Source: Martinezella rhizogenes (lineage in GTDB: Bacteria; Pseudomonadota; Alphaproteobacteria; Rhizobiales; Rhizobiaceae). Taken from it: 64,000 bases of DNA. Shown here piece by piece: positions 47,781 to 57,004 of the stretch. The position numbers and the translations under genes are program-made. A model generated the notes under the pieces. It was given only the letters and a program-made list of their open reading frames with translations. It was not told the origin of the DNA and ran no database searches. The stretch is from positions 186,001 to 250,000 of the forward strand of contig NZ_JUHG01000011.1 of NCBI RefSeq assembly GCF_000799715.1, written 5' to 3'. Positions within the stretch are counted from its first letter, which is position 1, and the number at the start of each line of letters is the position of its first letter.

Positions 47781-48197
47781 CTAGTTCCGCATTCGATCGA
47801 TGATATCGACTCTCTCGCAAGTCCCGGTAGCCGGGACGAGATCGAGCTTGTCGCCGACGGCGAAATGGTCTCTTGGCTCGCCGATCCTCTTCGTAATCTC
47901 ACAGTCGAATGATTTTCCGTTGTGGGTGCGTGTGAAGGCAACCTTGCCAACAGCGTAGACGTGAACCGTGCCATCATCACGTACCGTCTCCTCCCACAGC
48001 GCCGTTATCGTCCCCACGGCATGAGGAAAATGGGATACCCGCCATGACCAGAGACCACCAATAAGAAATCCGCAACCGATCATGAAGATGAGTACGACAA
48101 ATAAACCGACATACATTGCCGGGCCGTCTTTATCGTCCGAGGCGCCGCGGGGCGTATAGTTGGTGAATGCAAACAGGATTTGTGATAGCCAATCCAT
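47781..48197 (-). CDS. DUF3592-like membrane protein
   Basis: A 138-residue protein with one clear membrane segment (YVGLFVVLIFMIGCGFLIGG, residues about 29-48) followed by a soluble domain with FPHAVGTITALWEETVRDDG and FTRTHNGKSFDCEIT, an arrangement resembling DUF3592 proteins. The function is unknown. ATG 48197 is near the right border of the tRNA-bounded patch. Confidence 0.65.
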   Translation of the reverse strand: MDWLSQILFAFTNYTPRGASDDKDGPAMYVGLFVVLIFMIGCGFLIGGLWSWRVSHFPHAVGTITALWEETVRDDGTVHVYAVGKVAFTRTHNGKSFDCEITKRIGEPRDHFAVGDKLDLVPATGTCERVDIIDRMRN

Positions 48198-48256
48198 ATT
48201 TTAGCGTGCGTCCTTCAGTCGCTCGGATCGTCTTGCGGCCGACGCGAGTTTTTTTA

Positions 48257-48292
48257 CAGTAGGTCTTGGGTTCGAACCCAACGCTCTCACCA
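48257..48292 (+). repeat. Partial copy of the tRNA-Lys 3' end (att-like)
   Basis: These 36 bases match the last 37 bases of tRNA-Lys (46836-46872) including CCA, with two substitutions and one missing base. The T-arm can still form (GGGTTCGAACCC). It is in direct orientation to the tRNA, as expected for an attachment-site duplicate. Confidence 0.85.
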
Positions 48293-48456
48293 TTTTCGAT
48301 ATCGTCCCAGCCAAAGCCCTTGTAGGAAATCTGTGTTTCCCGCGTTCGATGCGTTTCAGCGTCCACTTTGCTCCGCCTCGCCCCTCAAAAAGGTGATTGG
48401 CCTTCCGCCTCCCGCGCAGCTAGTAAGGCGGCAGAATGACATAGCCGGAGTCCATC

Positions 48457-49209
48457 GTGTCGCTTGCCGATATCTCGCTTCTCAGTGCCTTGCTCGCCGG
48501 AGCGCTTTCGTTTCTGTCGCCCTGCGTCCTGCCGCTGGTGCCGCCTTATCTCTGTTATATGGCCGGCATTTCCGTCGAGCAGTTTCGGGGCGGTGGAGCG
48601 GCGGTAGCGAGCGGGCCGAGTGTCCGTGGCAATGTGCTGTTTTCCGCTTTGTTTTTCACCCTCGGCTTTGCGACCGTCTTCATCGCGCTGGGCGCCGGCG
48701 CCTCGTCGATCGGTATGTTGCTGCGCCAGCATCTTGATATTCTTGCCAAGATCGGCGGCCTGATCATCGTCATCATGGGCCTGAATTTCCTCGGTGTTTT
48801 CCGGCTTGGCATTCTGGCGCGCGAGGCGCGGTTTCAAGGTAGCGGCAAGCCGGCGACGCTGACCGGCGCCTATATCATGGGCCTCGCCTTCGCTTTTGGC
48901 TGGACGCCCTGCATCGGCCCGGTGCTAGGGGCCATCCTCGGAGTAGCGGCATCGCGCGAGACGATCGGCGCCGGCGCCGGGCTGCTTGCTATCTATTCGC
49001 TGGGTCTTGCCATTCCCTTCTGGATCGCCGCCGGCTTTTCCGGTGCCTTCATGAGCTTCCTGGTTCGCTTTCGCCGTCATCTCGGCACCGTCGAGAAGGT
49101 CATGGGCGGGTTTTTGGTGCTGACTGGCTTGGCTTTCATATTCGGCTATGTCAGCGATATGGCGATCTGGTTTCAGCAGACCTTTCCAATCTTGATGAAA
49201 ATCGGTTAA
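48457..49209 (+). CDS. ccdA: Cytochrome c biogenesis protein CcdA
   Basis: CcdA carries reducing power across the inner membrane for cytochrome c maturation and other periplasmic thiol proteins. The 250-residue protein has six membrane segments and the two redox cysteines in LSFLSPCVLPLVPPYL and FGWTPCIGPVLGAI, each followed by the conserved Pro pattern. The start is GTG 48457. No CcmG or thioredoxin gene is adjacent; the partner must lie elsewhere. Confidence 0.92.
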   Translation: MSLADISLLSALLAGALSFLSPCVLPLVPPYLCYMAGISVEQFRGGGAAVASGPSVRGNVLFSALFFTLGFATVFIALGAGASSIGMLLRQHLDILAKIGGLIIVIMGLNFLGVFRLGILAREARFQGSGKPATLTGAYIMGLAFAFGWTPCIGPVLGAILGVAASRETIGAGAGLLAIYSLGLAIPFWIAAGFSGAFMSFLVRFRRHLGTVEKVMGGFLVLTGLAFIFGYVSDMAIWFQQTFPILMKIG

Positions 49210-49264
49210 GCCGGACGTCCTCGTTTTCATCATCAGAGTGGAAAATGCCCGATGGCTGACCCCG

Positions 49265-50227
49265 ATGGCTGACATAGTCGGTCTGTTGTTGCCCTTCTTC
49301 GGCCTGATCCTGATCGGTTACATAGCCGCACGTATCACGAAACAGCCGGCCGAAGCGCTTGGCTGGCTCAATACCTTCATCATCTATGCTGCTCTGCCGG
49401 CCCTGTTCTTCAAGCTCGTTTCGCAAACTCCGATCGAGCAGCTGACGCGTGTCGATTTCATCGTCGCCGACATTGCCGCGACCTATTCGATCTTCCTGCT
49501 GGTGTTTTTGGTCGGTCGCGTCCTGCGCCGCAACTCACTGGCGGACAGCACGATCCAGGCCTTTGCCGGCGCCTATGGCAATATCGGCTACATGGGGCCG
49601 GGTCTGGCATTGCTGGCGCTCGGCGAGAAGGCGGCCGTTCCCGTGGCTCTGATCGTCTGCTTCGAGAACGCGCTGCATTTTATCGTCGCTCCGGCGCTGA
49701 TGGCCATCGAGGGCGGCGACAAGCGTTCACCGGGCCGCGTTGCCGCCGATATCGCCAGGAAGGTGCTGCTTCACCCCTTCATTCTGTCGACCGCTTTCGG
49801 TTTTGCGGCTGCTGCCTTTTCGGTCCACCAGCCGGTCGCCTTCCAGCGCTTTGTCGATTATCTCGCTCAGGCCGCCGCCCCTTGCGCGCTGTTCGCCATG
49901 GGCGTGACGCTCGCCCTTCGGCCGCTGAAGCGCATTCCGGCCGAGATTGGCTATATCGTGCCGGCCAAGCTCATCCTGCATCCGCTGATGGTCTATCTCG
50001 TGTTGCAAATGGTCGGTGGCTTCGATCCGATCTGGATCGAATCGGCGGTACTGCTCGCAGCCCTCCCGACGGCGACGAATGTTTTCGTCATCGGCCAGCA
50101 ATATGGCGTCTGGCAGGAGCGGGCGTCCGCCACCATCCTGATCACCACGGCTTGCTCCGTGGTGACGGTGTCGCTGCTGCTCTACCTGATCAAGTCCGGC
50201 ACCTTACCGGCGCAGCTTTTCCCGTAG
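49265..50227 (+). CDS. AEC-family transporter
   Basis: A membrane protein of about 320 residues with ten hydrophobic segments and the auxin-efflux-carrier-family features NTFIIYAALPALFFKLV and QAFAGAYGNIGYMGPGLALL in the first half and LPTATNVFVIGQQY in the second. Members export or import small organic acids such as malate or malonate. ATG 49265 is used; GTG 49238 is an in-frame alternative. A perfect 13-base tandem duplication (49248-49273) covers the start. It converges on the ubiH-like gene with a 24-base overlap. Confidence 0.85.
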   Translation: MADIVGLLLPFFGLILIGYIAARITKQPAEALGWLNTFIIYAALPALFFKLVSQTPIEQLTRVDFIVADIAATYSIFLLVFLVGRVLRRNSLADSTIQAFAGAYGNIGYMGPGLALLALGEKAAVPVALIVCFENALHFIVAPALMAIEGGDKRSPGRVAADIARKVLLHPFILSTAFGFAAAAFSVHQPVAFQRFVDYLAQAAAPCALFAMGVTLALRPLKRIPAEIGYIVPAKLILHPLMVYLVLQMVGGFDPIWIESAVLLAALPTATNVFVIGQQYGVWQERASATILITTACSVVTVSLLLYLIKSGTLPAQLFP

Positions 50228-51406
50228 CATCGAGGAGAAGCCGCGCAGGCCGCCGCCGGGCTCGATACCCTCGCGCATGACGACGTTGCGCAGCGGCGGG
50301 ATGGCCGAGAGGACATGCAGGCCCGCGGCCCGGAGCATCTGCACCGGCAGGAAATCCGACAGGAGCGAGCGGTTCAGCAGATCGACGCTTGCCGTCCGGC
50401 TGAGGATATCGGTGCGCCGCTTGCGGTCGAAACTGTCCCCGGCGGAGGCCGCAATCGGCTGATCGGCGCGGTCGCAGAGAACATCGGTCAGCGCCAGGAT
50501 GTCGCGCAGGCTGAGGTTCAGGCCCTGTGCACCAATCGGCGGGAAAACATGGGCTGACTCGCCGATCAGCGCGGCGCGACCCTTGCCGAAGCGATGGGCC
50601 GTCATGCCGGAGAGTGGCCAGACCTGCACATTATCCTCGACCGTCACCTTGCCGAGCATCGACTGCATGCGCTCCTCGATCAACAGCCCGAGTTCCTCGA
50701 GTGATTTCTCCGCATTGGCGGCAGCTTCCGCCGGTTTTTGCACCCAGACGAGACTGGAGCGGTTGCCGGGCAGGGGAACCTGCGTGAACGGCCCGCTCTC
50801 GGTGTGAAACTCCGTCGAGATGTTCTGATGTGGCAGGGAATGCGCGAAGTTCAGCACCATGGCCGATTGCGGATAGGACCAGCTCTTGACCTTGATCCCG
50901 AGCGTTTCCCGTATCGTCGAATTGCGCCCGTCCGCGCCGACCACGAAGCTAGCTTCGACGGTATCGCCATCTTCGAGCGTGATGGTAACGCCATCGTCGC
51001 GGATGGTAACCTCGGACGCGGTCGTCTCGATGAGCATGATATTGCCCTCGGCCCTGACGGCTTCGCTGAGGCTGCCGAGCAGCACGGCGTTCGGGATATT
51101 GTAGCCAAAGGCGTCGAGGCCGATTTCCGAGGCGCGGAAGGAAACGGTCGGTGCGCGCAACAGCCGCGCCGTGCCGTCGATGATCTGCATCGTCGTCAAT
51201 GCCGCAGTGGACGGCGCGATCTTCTCCCACAGCGCCAGCCGCTCCAGGAAACGAATCGATTGGTCCATCAGCGCCGTGGTCCGCTGATCCGCCTTGCTGT
51301 AGGGCGCGGCCACGAGGGCGACGGATCTTCCGCCGCGCGCGAGCGCGATCGCGGCCACCATGCCTGCCAGACCGCCGCCGATGACGGCCACTTCAACCTG
51401 CTTCAT
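50204..51406 (-). CDS. UbiH/UbiF/COQ6-family FAD-dependent hydroxylase
   Basis: A 400-residue aromatic hydroxylase of ubiquinone synthesis type. Seen: N-terminal FAD fold VAVIGGGLAGMVAAIALARG, the middle VVGADGRNSTIRETLGI (DG motif) and GESAHVFPPIGAQGLNLSLRD (second FAD motif with the GD-like variation). It probably adds one hydroxyl group on the ubiquinone ring; which position cannot be told since alphaproteobacteria use varied sets (UbiL, UbiM and others). ATG 51406. Confidence 0.88.
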   Translation of the reverse strand: MKQVEVAVIGGGLAGMVAAIALARGGRSVALVAAPYSKADQRTTALMDQSIRFLERLALWEKIAPSTAALTTMQIIDGTARLLRAPTVSFRASEIGLDAFGYNIPNAVLLGSLSEAVRAEGNIMLIETTASEVTIRDDGVTITLEDGDTVEASFVVGADGRNSTIRETLGIKVKSWSYPQSAMVLNFAHSLPHQNISTEFHTESGPFTQVPLPGNRSSLVWVQKPAEAAANAEKSLEELGLLIEERMQSMLGKVTVEDNVQVWPLSGMTAHRFGKGRAALIGESAHVFPPIGAQGLNLSLRDILALTDVLCDRADQPIAASAGDSFDRKRRTDILSRTASVDLLNRSLLSDFLPVQMLRAAGLHVLSAIPPLRNVVMREGIEPGGGLRGFSSMLREKLRR

Positions 51407-51620
51407 ATCGATGCCTCAATTGTCTTCCGTTCTGAAAATAAGCACTTAGCCTGTTGAAATCCATGGGATGAAACATCGCAGTGGGTGAAAATGACAGGAA
51501 CACGCTATAGCGTGCCCAGGAAATAGAGCTTTTGCGCTGGCGGTACCGGGCAAAGGATGCATATTAGCAAGAAAAATCATCTGCCGGGGCAGGTGAATAA
51601 ACAGTCGAGCAGTGGGGCGG

Positions 51621-52346
51621 ATGAAAGTCTTCAATTATAAGCGGGTGCCTTATGCGGAGATTCGTGCCTTCTCCGTACATATATTGACGGCATCCGGCTC
51701 TTTTCTCGCCTTTCTCGGCGTTGTCGCCGCAGCGGAGCATCGCTTTGTCGACATGTTCTGGTGGCTCGGCCTGGCGCTGCTCGTCGATGGTATCGATGGG
51801 CCGATCGCCCGCAAGGTCCGCGTCAAGGAAGTGCTGCCCAATTGGTCCGGCGACACGCTCGACAATATCATCGACTATGTGACTTATGTGCTGCTGCCGG
51901 CCTTCGCGCTTTATGAAAGCGGCATGATCGGCGAGCCCTGGTCCTTCGTGGCCGCCGGCATGATCGTCGTCTCCAGCGCCATCTATTATGCCGATACTGG
52001 CATGAAGACGGATGAATATTTCTTCTCCGGTTTCCCCGTTGTCTGGAACATGGTGGTCTTCACTCTGTTCGTCATAGGCGCCAATGCGACCACCGCCATG
52101 ATTGTCGTCGGCGTCTCTGTCGTCCTGACCTTCCTGCCGATCAATTTTCTGCATCCAGTGCGCGTCAAGCGGCTGCGGCCGCTCAATCTCGGCATCTTCC
52201 TGTTCTGGTCCGCGCTCGGGGTCTATTCGCTGCTGATGCATTTCGTCATGCCGCACTGGGCCGTTGTCCTGTTTGTCCTCAGCGGTATCTATCTCTATTG
52301 TATCGGTGGCGTATTGCAGTTTTTTCCATCCCTCGGGCGTCAGTAG
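51621..52346 (+). CDS. pcs: Phosphatidylcholine synthase
   Basis: Pcs joins free choline to CDP-diacylglycerol, a direct route to phosphatidylcholine found in rhizobia, Brucella and relatives and important for interaction with eukaryotic hosts. The 241-residue membrane protein has the CDP-alcohol phosphotransferase motif DG-x2-AR ... G-x3-D-x3-D in DGPIARKV and SGDTLDNIIDYV, and about eight hydrophobic segments. It closely resembles the Sinorhizobium meliloti enzyme (AEIRAFSVHILTASGSFLAF). ATG 51621 with GGGGCGG upstream. Confidence 0.96.
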   Translation: MKVFNYKRVPYAEIRAFSVHILTASGSFLAFLGVVAAAEHRFVDMFWWLGLALLVDGIDGPIARKVRVKEVLPNWSGDTLDNIIDYVTYVLLPAFALYESGMIGEPWSFVAAGMIVVSSAIYYADTGMKTDEYFFSGFPVVWNMVVFTLFVIGANATTAMIVVGVSVVLTFLPINFLHPVRVKRLRPLNLGIFLFWSALGVYSLLMHFVMPHWAVVLFVLSGIYLYCIGGVLQFFPSLGRQ

Positions 52347-52358
52347 GATTTGCGCGTC

Positions 52359-53339
52359 ATGAAGAAGACCCAGGCCATTCGCATCCATCAAAACGGCGGT
52401 CCTGAAGTCATGAAGCTGGAGGAGGTGGACCTGCCGCCTCCGGGCACCGGCGAGGTGCAGATCCGCCATGCCGCGATCGGGCTGAATTTCATCGACGTCT
52501 ACTTCCGTTCCGGCCTTTACAAGGCGCCGTACTCTCCGTTGCCGCTCGGCAAGGAAGCGGCCGGCACGATCACCGCCATTGGTTCCGGCGTGACCGACTT
52601 TGCTGTCGGCGATCGGGTTGCCTATGTCGGCAGTGACGGCGCCTACAGTGTCGAGCGCAATATCGAGACACGCCATCTCGTCAAGGTTCCCGACGATATT
52701 CCGCTCGAGACCGCCGGCGTGATGATGCTGAAGGGGATGACGGTCGAATATCTGCTCAACCGCACCTTCAAGGTCGGTCCCGGAACAGTGTTGCTATTTC
52801 ATGCGGCGGCAGGCGGCGTCGGACTGATCGCCGGACAATGGGCGAAAGCCCTCGGCGCCACCGTGATCGGAACGGCTGGCTCGCCGGAGAAGGTCAAGCT
52901 GGCGCTTGAACATGGCTATGACCATGTCATCGACTACAGCCGCGAAAACTTCGCCGAGCGTGTCAAGGAGATCACTGGCGGCAAGGGCGTCGATGTCGTC
53001 TATGACTCGGTCGGCCGGGATACGTTTCCACAGTCTCTTGATTGCCTGAAGCCGCGCGGCCTGTGGGTAACCTTCGGTCAGTCCTCCGGTCCGATAGAGA
53101 ATTTTAACCTTGCTATCCTCAATCAGAAGGGCTCGCTTTTCGCCACAAGGCCAAGTCTTTTCGCCTATATCGGCACGCCTGAAGAGTTGAGAGCCAGTGC
53201 GGACGCATTATTTGCTGTTGTGCAAAGCAGCAAAGTGCGTATCAATATCAGCCAGACCTATCCGTTGAGCGATGCAGGGCGCGCGCACTCGGATCTGGAA
53301 TCAAGAAAAACGAGTGGAACTACGCTGCTGATCCCATAG
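52359..53339 (+). CDS. qor: Quinone oxidoreductase (zinc-free MDR family)
   Basis: A 326-residue NADPH-dependent medium-chain reductase: AIGLNFIDVYFRSGLYK, LGKEAAGTITAIGSGV, VLLFHAAAGGVGLIAGQWAKALGA (seen as HAAAGGVGLIAGQWAKALGA) and TFGQSSGPIENF, the plan of QOR proteins that reduce quinones by one electron. Catalytic zinc ligands are absent. ATG 52359 has AGGA nine bases upstream. It follows pcs by 12 bases. Confidence 0.92.
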   Translation: MKKTQAIRIHQNGGPEVMKLEEVDLPPPGTGEVQIRHAAIGLNFIDVYFRSGLYKAPYSPLPLGKEAAGTITAIGSGVTDFAVGDRVAYVGSDGAYSVERNIETRHLVKVPDDIPLETAGVMMLKGMTVEYLLNRTFKVGPGTVLLFHAAAGGVGLIAGQWAKALGATVIGTAGSPEKVKLALEHGYDHVIDYSRENFAERVKEITGGKGVDVVYDSVGRDTFPQSLDCLKPRGLWVTFGQSSGPIENFNLAILNQKGSLFATRPSLFAYIGTPEELRASADALFAVVQSSKVRINISQTYPLSDAGRAHSDLESRKTSGTTLLIP

Positions 53340-53379
53340 ATCCAAAAGGGCGGATTGTTGGGAAAGAAATGAGGGGAAT

Positions 53380-54954
53380 GTGTCGTCATCCGATATGCCG
53401 GCAGCCGGTGCGTTATTGTCGGTTCGAAAACTGACGAAGCTGTTCGGTAGCTTTGCTGCCTGTAATGAAATTGATCTGGAAATCCAGCCGGGCGAGATTC
53501 ACGCTCTGCTCGGCGAAAACGGCGCAGGCAAATCCACTCTCGTGAAGATGCTGTTCGGCGTTCTGGAGCCGACCGAGGGCGAGATCGTCTGGCAGGGGAA
53601 ACCTGTGTCCATCGTTTCGCCGGGCGCCGCGCGCAAGCTCGGCATCGGCATGGTATTCCAGCATTTCTCACTGTTCGAGGCGCTGACCGTCGCTGAGAAT
53701 ATTGCTCTTTCCCTGGATGACAGCGTTCCGATCGGGAAGATCGTCGAGGAGGCCGCCAGCCTGTCACGCGCCTATGGCCTGCCGCTCGATCCGCACGCCC
53801 ATGTCGCCGATCTCTCCGTTGGTGAGCGCCAGCGCATCGAGATCGTACGCGCGCTGTTGCAGAACCCGAAGCTGATCATTCTCGACGAGCCGACCTCGGT
53901 GCTGACGCCGCAGGAAGCCGATCGCCTGTTCGAGACATTGTTCCAGCTCAGGGATGAAGGCCGCTCGGTCCTCTATATCAGCCATCGCCTGGAGGAAGTG
54001 CAGCGCATCTGTTCACGCGCCACCGTGCTGCGTCATGGCAAGGTGACCGGCGCCTGCGACCCCCGGCAGGAAACGACCGGCTCGCTCGCGCGCATGATGG
54101 TCGGCAGCGATGTTGCCAGCGTTCAGCATGAAGGCCTTGGCAAGAAGGGCGATATCCAACTGGAAGTGGCGGGTCTCAACGTGCCGGCACGCACGCCGTT
54201 TGCGATATCGCTGAAGGATATTTCGTTCCGCGTCCGCGCCGGTGAAATTCTGGCGATCGCCGGTGTTGCCGGCAACGGGCAGGGGGAGCTGTTCGACGTC
54301 ATCTCCGGCGAGCATACCGTACCCTCGGACGATCTCATCCAGGTGCGCGGCCAGTCTGTCGGCACCAAGGGTATCAATGCGCGTCGCCTGCTCGGTGCTG
54401 GCTTCGTGCCGGAAGAGCGTCAGGGTCATGCCGCGGTGACGGGCCTGAAGCTGTCGGACAATCTGGTGCTTGCGCGCGCGCAATCGGATCGCAAGGCCTT
54501 TCTCGGCGGTGGTTTCCTGAAGGTGATCCGCCACGGTGCGGTCAAGCAGGCAACCAAGCGGATTTGCGAGGCCATGGATGTGCGCAAGAGCGGCGAGGAC
54601 CCGGCCGCCGGCGCGCTTTCGGGCGGCAACCTGCAGAAGTTCATCGTCGGCCGCGAGCTGGATCGCCAACCGACCGTGCTGGTCGTCAATCAGCCGACTT
54701 GGGGCGTCGACGCAGGCGCTGCGAGCCGCATCCGTCAGGCGCTGGTCGATCTTGCCCGCGGCGGCTCGGCCGTGCTTGTCATCAGCCAGGATCTCGACGA
54801 GATCTTCGAGGTGGCGACTGATATTGCCGTGATTTCCGAAGGGCGCCTGTCGCCGGCCTATCCGGCGAATGAACTGACACGGGAAAAGATCGGTCTGCTG
54901 ATGGGCGGCCAGCATGAATCCAAGACCCATTCGGAGCCCGCGCATGCGCATTGA
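53380..54954 (+). CDS. BMP-type nucleoside ABC importer, ATP-binding protein
   Basis: A 524-residue double ATPase energising uptake. First domain: Walker A GENGAGKSTLVKMLFG, signature LSVGERQRIEI, Walker B LIILDEPTS. Second domain: degenerate Walker A GVAGNGQGELFD, signature LSGGNLQKFIVGREL, Walker B-like VLVVNQPTWGVD. This layout is that of the carbohydrate/nucleoside subfamily. GTG 53380 with GAGGGGAA close upstream. It begins a four-gene operon: ATPase, two permeases and binding protein. Confidence 0.93.
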   Translation: MSSSDMPAAGALLSVRKLTKLFGSFAACNEIDLEIQPGEIHALLGENGAGKSTLVKMLFGVLEPTEGEIVWQGKPVSIVSPGAARKLGIGMVFQHFSLFEALTVAENIALSLDDSVPIGKIVEEAASLSRAYGLPLDPHAHVADLSVGERQRIEIVRALLQNPKLIILDEPTSVLTPQEADRLFETLFQLRDEGRSVLYISHRLEEVQRICSRATVLRHGKVTGACDPRQETTGSLARMMVGSDVASVQHEGLGKKGDIQLEVAGLNVPARTPFAISLKDISFRVRAGEILAIAGVAGNGQGELFDVISGEHTVPSDDLIQVRGQSVGTKGINARRLLGAGFVPEERQGHAAVTGLKLSDNLVLARAQSDRKAFLGGGFLKVIRHGAVKQATKRICEAMDVRKSGEDPAAGALSGGNLQKFIVGRELDRQPTVLVVNQPTWGVDAGAASRIRQALVDLARGGSAVLVISQDLDEIFEVATDIAVISEGRLSPAYPANELTREKIGLLMGGQHESKTHSEPAHAH

Positions 54955-56038
54955 ACTCGAAAAGCGCCCGCAGGCGTCGAAGCTTTACGGGGTCGTATCG
55001 CCGCTGCTCGCGCTGGTTTTGATGCTGATCGCCGGCGGTATCATGTTCTGGATGCTCGGCAAGGACCCGCTGGATTCGCTCGAGGCCCTGCTCATCGAGC
55101 CGCTGTTCGATCCCTGGTCGCTGAACGAGCTTGCGAAGAAAGCTGGGCCGCTGATCCTGATCGCTGTGGGCCTGTCGGTCTGCTATCGCTCCAACAACTG
55201 GAATATCGGCGCGGAAGGCCAATATAGCGTCGGCGCCATATTCGGCTCCGTCATTCCTGTCTATTTCTACGATTGGCATTCGCCGCTGCTGCTGCCACTG
55301 ATCATGATCTGTGGAGCTATCGGCGGCGCGCTTTATGCCTCCATTCCGGCGCTTCTGAAGACACATTTCAACACCAACGAAATCCTGACCAGCCTGATGC
55401 TGACCTACGTCGCCCAGCTTTTCCTGGATTGGCTGACGCGTGGCCCCTGGCGCAACCCGGATGGCCACGGTTTCTACGGAACGCGCGACTTCGTTCCGGA
55501 AGGCATGCTGCCGCCGATCTGGGATGACACCATCACCGCGCATTGGGGCTTCGTCTTTGCGATCGTCGCGGCCATCCTCCTCTGGTTCATGATGCGCTAT
55601 ACGCTGAAGGGCTTCGAGGTGGTCGTGCTCGGACAGTCCGAGCGGGCAGGGCGTTTCGCCGGCTTCTCGCCGAAGAAGATGGTCTGGTTCGCCTTCCTGC
55701 TGTCCGGCGCGCTTGCCGGTCTCGCCGGCATCTCCGAGGTTTCCGGCACCATCGGTCATCTGCAACCGTCGATCTCGCCCGGCTATGGCTTCACTGCGAT
55801 CATCGTCGCCTATCTCGGCCGCCTCAATCCGCTCGGCCTCATCGCATCCGGTCTGGTGCTGGCGCTGACCTATATCGGCGGTGAAGGCGCGCAATTGACC
55901 ATCGGCGTTTCCGACAAGGTGACCAGCGTCTTTCAGGGCTTCCTGTTGTTCTTCGTACTGTCCTGCGACGCGCTGATCTATTACAAGATTCGCTTCGTCC
56001 GCTCGCGGGCGCACATCAAGGCAGGAGGCGCGGCATGA
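54944..56038 (+). CDS. BMP-type ABC importer permease 1
   Basis: A 364-residue inner-membrane permease with about nine hydrophobic segments and the conserved NWNIGAEGQYSVGAI and EGFAGISEVSGTIG-like LAGISEVSGTIGHLQ and PGYGFTAIIVAYLGRLNPLG segments of the BPD_transp_2 family. It overlaps the ATPase gene by 11 bases and the second permease by four. In this family the two permeases form a heterodimer for nucleosides or similar compounds. Confidence 0.92.
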   Translation: MRIELEKRPQASKLYGVVSPLLALVLMLIAGGIMFWMLGKDPLDSLEALLIEPLFDPWSLNELAKKAGPLILIAVGLSVCYRSNNWNIGAEGQYSVGAIFGSVIPVYFYDWHSPLLLPLIMICGAIGGALYASIPALLKTHFNTNEILTSLMLTYVAQLFLDWLTRGPWRNPDGHGFYGTRDFVPEGMLPPIWDDTITAHWGFVFAIVAAILLWFMMRYTLKGFEVVVLGQSERAGRFAGFSPKKMVWFAFLLSGALAGLAGISEVSGTIGHLQPSISPGYGFTAIIVAYLGRLNPLGLIASGLVLALTYIGGEGAQLTIGVSDKVTSVFQGFLLFFVLSCDALIYYKIRFVRSRAHIKAGGAA

Positions 56039-56955
56039 CTTTTTTTGAAGCCGTTCTCCTGACGATCATCACGGCGGCAACGCCACTGGTCATCGCCGCT
56101 ATCGGTGAGTTGGTGACCGAGCGTGCCGGCGTGCTCAATCTCGGCGTCGAGGGCATGATGATCATGGGATCGGTCGGCGCTTTCGCCGCCGCCCAGATCA
56201 GCGGGTCTCCCTACCTCGGTCTTGTTGCTGGTGTCGCCTCCGGCGCACTGTTCTCGCTGCTTTTCGCCTTCCTGACACTGACGCTGGTAAGCAATCAGGT
56301 GGCGACTGGTCTAGCGCTGACGATTCTCGGGCTTGGTGTGTCCGGTATGATCGGCGAAGGCTATGTCGGCGTGCCGGGCATCCGTCTGCTGCCGATCGAA
56401 ATCCCGGTCCTGTCGCAGATACCCTATATCGGCACCGTGCTGTTCAAGCAGGATATTGTCTTCTATCTGTCGATCATCCTGGTGATCGCGGTCAACTGGT
56501 TCCTGTTCCGCAGCCGCGCCGGGCTCAAGCTTCGCTCCATCGGCGACAATCACGCCTCGGCCCACGCGCTCGGCATCAATGTCATCCGCACGCGCTATCT
56601 AGCCGTCATGTTCGGTGGAGCCTGCGCGGGGCTCGCCGGGGCGCAGCTATCGCTGATCTATACGCCGCAATGGACGGAAAGCATGTCCGGTGGCCGTGGC
56701 TGGATCGCGCTTGCCTTGGTCGTCTTCGCCTCCTGGCGCCCGTGGCGCATCCTCATCGGTGGCTATCTCTTCGGCGCCGTCACCATCCTGCAACTGCACG
56801 CACAGGCATTCGGCATTGGCGTGCCGTCACAATTTCTCTCGATGCTGCCGTATCTTTCCACGGTTGTCGTCCTGGTCATTATCTCTCAAAATCGGCGTGC
56901 GACGTTGATCAATACGCCGGCATCGCTCGGCAAGCCTTTCGTGCCGGATCGATGA
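56035..56955 (+). CDS. BMP-type ABC importer permease 2
   Basis: A 306-residue permease of the same family: TERAGVLNLGVEGMMIMGSVGAF, here in parts ERAGVLNLGVEGMMIMG and VSNQVATGLALTILGLGVSG, and GRGWIALALVVFASWRPWR. It is the partner of permease 1. ATGA overlap with the previous gene; 49 bases separate it from the binding protein. Confidence 0.93.
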   Translation: MTFFEAVLLTIITAATPLVIAAIGELVTERAGVLNLGVEGMMIMGSVGAFAAAQISGSPYLGLVAGVASGALFSLLFAFLTLTLVSNQVATGLALTILGLGVSGMIGEGYVGVPGIRLLPIEIPVLSQIPYIGTVLFKQDIVFYLSIILVIAVNWFLFRSRAGLKLRSIGDNHASAHALGINVIRTRYLAVMFGGACAGLAGAQLSLIYTPQWTESMSGGRGWIALALVVFASWRPWRILIGGYLFGAVTILQLHAQAFGIGVPSQFLSMLPYLSTVVVLVIISQNRRATLINTPASLGKPFVPDR

Positions 56956-57004
56956 ACAATCAAAAGACGGGCTATCGGAAACCTTCCAACCAACAGGGGC
57001 TACT

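Larger units (their letters stand above)
46836..48292. mobile_element. Remnant of a tRNA-Lys-targeted insertion
   Basis: The region is bounded by the 3' part of tRNA-Lys (46836-46872) and a partial copy of it (48257-48292), the layout left by site-specific integration at a tRNA gene. Inside are a DUF982 gene, an orphan reading frame without start and a DUF3592-like gene. No integrase is present, so it would be a decayed or trimmed element. Confidence 0.5.
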
